Assembly (NCBI GenBank): GCA_020073365.1
Contig: JAIQFL010000096.1
Span: 1-33,967, forward strand
Length of the DNA stretch: 33,967 nt
Direction: 5' to 3'
Source: Terriglobia bacterium
GTDB lineage: Bacteria > Acidobacteriota > Terriglobia > Bryobacterales > Bryobacteraceae
Positions 32,526-33,967 of the stretch are shown piece after piece (position 1 is the stretch's first letter; every line of letters starts with the position of its first letter). The notes beneath the pieces were generated by a model. The model searched no databases. It was not told the DNA's origin and worked only from the letters and a program-made list of their open reading frames with translations. Made by a program: the position numbers and the translations under genes.

Positions 32526-32789
32526 GTGCCGGAAGGCTGGATTCTCTTATGGGCGGAATCGAAATTATCTATCGCCAGGCGGAGGGGGCGGTGGCATAGA
32601 ATACAGGTTATCAATACTACCGGCATCTTCTTGCTCGTGTCGGGCTGGATCATCGTCCTGACGGCGGTCGCGCTTCTGCCGCAGGGTCCGCTGGTGAACG
32701 GTTTCGTACCGGCGGGCATGGTGGTGGAGGGGATCGGGCTGGTGCTCCTGTTTCGCTCGCATCTCATCGCGCCTGGGGAACACCGGTGA
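32526..32789 (+). CDS. Small two-helix membrane protein upstream of the Amt gene
   Basis: The frame is up to 87 aa. Only the part from about residue 28 looks like protein: TTGIFLLVSGWIIVLTAVAL, then a loop LPQGPLVNGFVPAG and a second helix MVVEGIGLVLLFRSHL. The GTG at 32526 would lie 8 bp from the divergent GlnD-like start, leaving no room for promoters. A later start (TTG 32631 or GTG 32637) after the -10-like TAGAAT (32597-32602) is therefore more likely, but it would trim the first helix. The stop overlaps the transporter GTG by 4 bp (GTGA), so translation is coupled. Function is unknown; a partner of the transporter is suggested only by position. Confidence 0.6.
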   Translation: MPEGWILLWAESKLSIARRRGRWHRIQVINTTGIFLLVSGWIIVLTAVALLPQGPLVNGFVPAGMVVEGIGLVLLFRSHLIAPGEHR

Positions 32790-33967
32790 TAGCTTCTCCC
32801 GAGCCGTTGCTGCCCGACACCGCGAAAGCCGTTGGCTTCCTGCTCACTCTTTTCATCCCATTCGCGGCGGCGGGGCTCGGAGTGCTGAATGCGGGCCTCG
32901 GCCGGTCGCGAAGCGCCGCTCACTCCATGCTCGGCGCGATCTCGGTGGCGGGGGTAGCGGCGCTGACATTCTTTGCCGTGGGGTTCGCCATCGCCGGGCA
33001 CCCCGGCGGCGCGGCCCATGCGTTCGCGATGGGCGGAAAGACCTGGAGATGGATCGCGGCGGAGCGGCTTTTCCTGCGGGGTGTGGCATTCGACGCTTCT
33101 CCGTTTGCGCTCTATGCGCTGTTCGGCATGTTCGCAGCGGGACTGGCGGCGGCGATTCCCTTAGGCGCCGGCGCGGAACGGTGGCGCATGGGTGCGATCT
33201 GCTGCTCCACGGCCTTGCTGGCGGGCTTCACATATCCGTTGTTCGCTCACTGGGTGTGGGGCGGCGGCTGGCTGGCGCAACTCGGGGAGAGCTATTCCCT
33301 CGGCCACGGGGTTTTGGATAGTGGAGGCGCCGGGCCGATCCACGTGGTGGGCGGAGCCACTGCACTGGCGATCGCCTGGATCCTCGGTCCCCGCCGCGGA
33401 AAATACAACCGCGAGGGAATGCCGGTCGCGATTCCGGGACACAGCGCGGTGCTGGTTCTATCCGGGTGCTTTTTGGCGTGGGCGGGCTGGCTGTGTTTGG
33501 ATTGCGCCGGCGCCCTGCTTTTCACCGGAGTGGATCTAGGGCGATTGCCGCTGGCTGCGCTGAACACCACGCTGGGGGCCGCTTCCGGCGCGCTGGCATC
33601 GGCCGCCGTCACGCGCACCCGCTTTGGCCGCCCGGATGCTTCTCTCTGCGCCAACGGGTGGGTGGCGGGGCTGGTCTCGGCGAGCGCGGGTTGCGCGCTG
33701 ATGCGGCCCGCGGCAGCCGTGGTGGCCGGCGCCGTGGGAGGCGCGCTGGCGATTTACACGATCGAATGGCTGGAGCTACGCCTCTCGGTGGACGATCCGG
33801 GTGGCGCGATTTCGGTACACGCCGTCGCCGGCATCTGGAGCCTTCTAGCCGTGGGTCTTCTCGGGGCCGATCCCGCCCCGGGGCAGTTCCTGGCCCAACT
33901 GGTGGGCATCGCGACGCTGTTGGGTTTTATTCTGCCGCTCACATTCACACTGAACAGCCTTTTGAAC
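32786..33967 (+). CDS. amt: Ammonium transporter family protein (divergent Amt), 3' end beyond window
   Basis: The frame starts at a GTG overlapping the upstream stop and stays open for 394 codons to the window end. About ten hydrophobic helices are visible. Amt landmarks kept: FAHWVWGGGWLAQLG, the pore twin histidines (His186 in GPIHVVGGATAL, His345 in DDPGGAISVHAVAG), the Asp in HGVLDSGG, and NGWVAGLVSASAG. Landmarks changed: the N-terminal GLxLFYGG reads GLGVLNAGL, and WFGFNAGSA reads WLCLDCAGA (from Trp235), replacing a gate Phe and the recruitment-site Ser of AmtB. It would move ammonium or ammonia across the inner membrane, or sense it. The neighbours glnA and a GlnD homologue fit nitrogen assimilation. 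Any glnK (PII) gene would be further downstream. Confidence 0.85.
   Translation, partial: MIASPEPLLPDTAKAVGFLLTLFIPFAAAGLGVLNAGLGRSRSAAHSMLGAISVAGVAALTFFAVGFAIAGHPGGAAHAFAMGGKTWRWIAAERLFLRGVAFDASPFALYALFGMFAAGLAAAIPLGAGAERWRMGAICCSTALLAGFTYPLFAHWVWGGGWLAQLGESYSLGHGVLDSGGAGPIHVVGGATALAIAWILGPRRGKYNREGMPVAIPGHSAVLVLSGCFLAWAGWLCLDCAGALLFTGVDLGRLPLAALNTTLGAASGALASAAVTRTRFGRPDASLCANGWVAGLVSASAGCALMRPAAAVVAGAVGGALAIYTIEWLELRLSVDDPGGAISVHAVAGIWSLLAVGLLGADPAPGQFLAQLVGIATLLGFILPLTFTLNSLLN

Noticed and set aside
1..33967. CRISPR arrays, tRNA, rRNA, riboswitches or a prophage
   Set aside because: No regularly spaced repeats, no tRNA cloverleaf or rRNA-like stretch, and no phage structural genes were seen; short RNAs could be missed by eye.

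Overview
The window looks like chromosomal DNA of a high-GC soil acidobacterium, most probably of the Solibacter/Bryobacter group. The best evidence is the secreted protein at 22.7-25.1 kb, whose C-terminal domain has the layout of the Solibacter-specific C-terminal family (TIGR03437). Next to it lies an Oar-type TonB-dependent receptor. Also typical of this group are a Ser/Thr kinase fused to TPRs, a winged-helix/TolB/TPR fusion, a DUF1326 protein and dispersed short palindromes. No rRNA, tRNA or CRISPR array was seen.

Layout. 0-0.9 kb: the end of an IS630-family element that truncates an NmrA-type gene, which is also frameshifted. 1-5.6 kb: a secreted M14 peptidase overlapping a membrane Ser/Thr kinase. 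5.7-9.15 kb (minus strand): a Kbl/BioF-type acyltransferase, an orphan Hpt protein, a YdjM-type membrane hydrolase and a Cys-containing protein of unknown function. 9.15-10.2 kb: an AT-rich divergent region, then a small XRE-type regulator and an unknown protein. 10.4-14.4 kb: a Tat-exported molybdenum hydroxylase operon (2Fe-2S, Mo and FAD subunits) ending in a small five-Cys protein. 14.5-16.4 kb (minus): two methyltransferases and a secreted lipocalin-like protein. 16.6-21 kb: a DUF1326 protein, a secreted lactonase-type propeller, a 26-bp inverted repeat, a zinc-ribbon membrane protein and the winged-helix/TolB/TPR protein. 21.1-28.5 kb: a Tat-exported FAD oxidase, the Solibacter-type propeller and a frameshifted TonB receptor. 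28.5-34 kb: a nitrogen cluster of glnA, a GlnD-like gene, a small membrane protein and the start of an Amt-type transporter.

The most notable observation is in the nitrogen cluster. The GlnD-like protein is 830 aa, uninterrupted, and keeps both ACT domains, but signature residues of both catalytic domains are replaced: the nucleotidyltransferase SDxD motif reads SGAD, and the HD-domain motifs DEHT, HD and HH read DQYT, HY and HQ. A 26-bp palindromic repeat, nearly identical to an intergenic copy at 6.9 kb, lies in frame exactly where the HD motif should continue. The adjacent glutamine synthetase keeps the adenylylation tyrosine (Tyr397), and the Amt protein is divergent. The cluster therefore suggests altered nitrogen signalling built around a GlnD pseudoenzyme; this is inference from motifs only.
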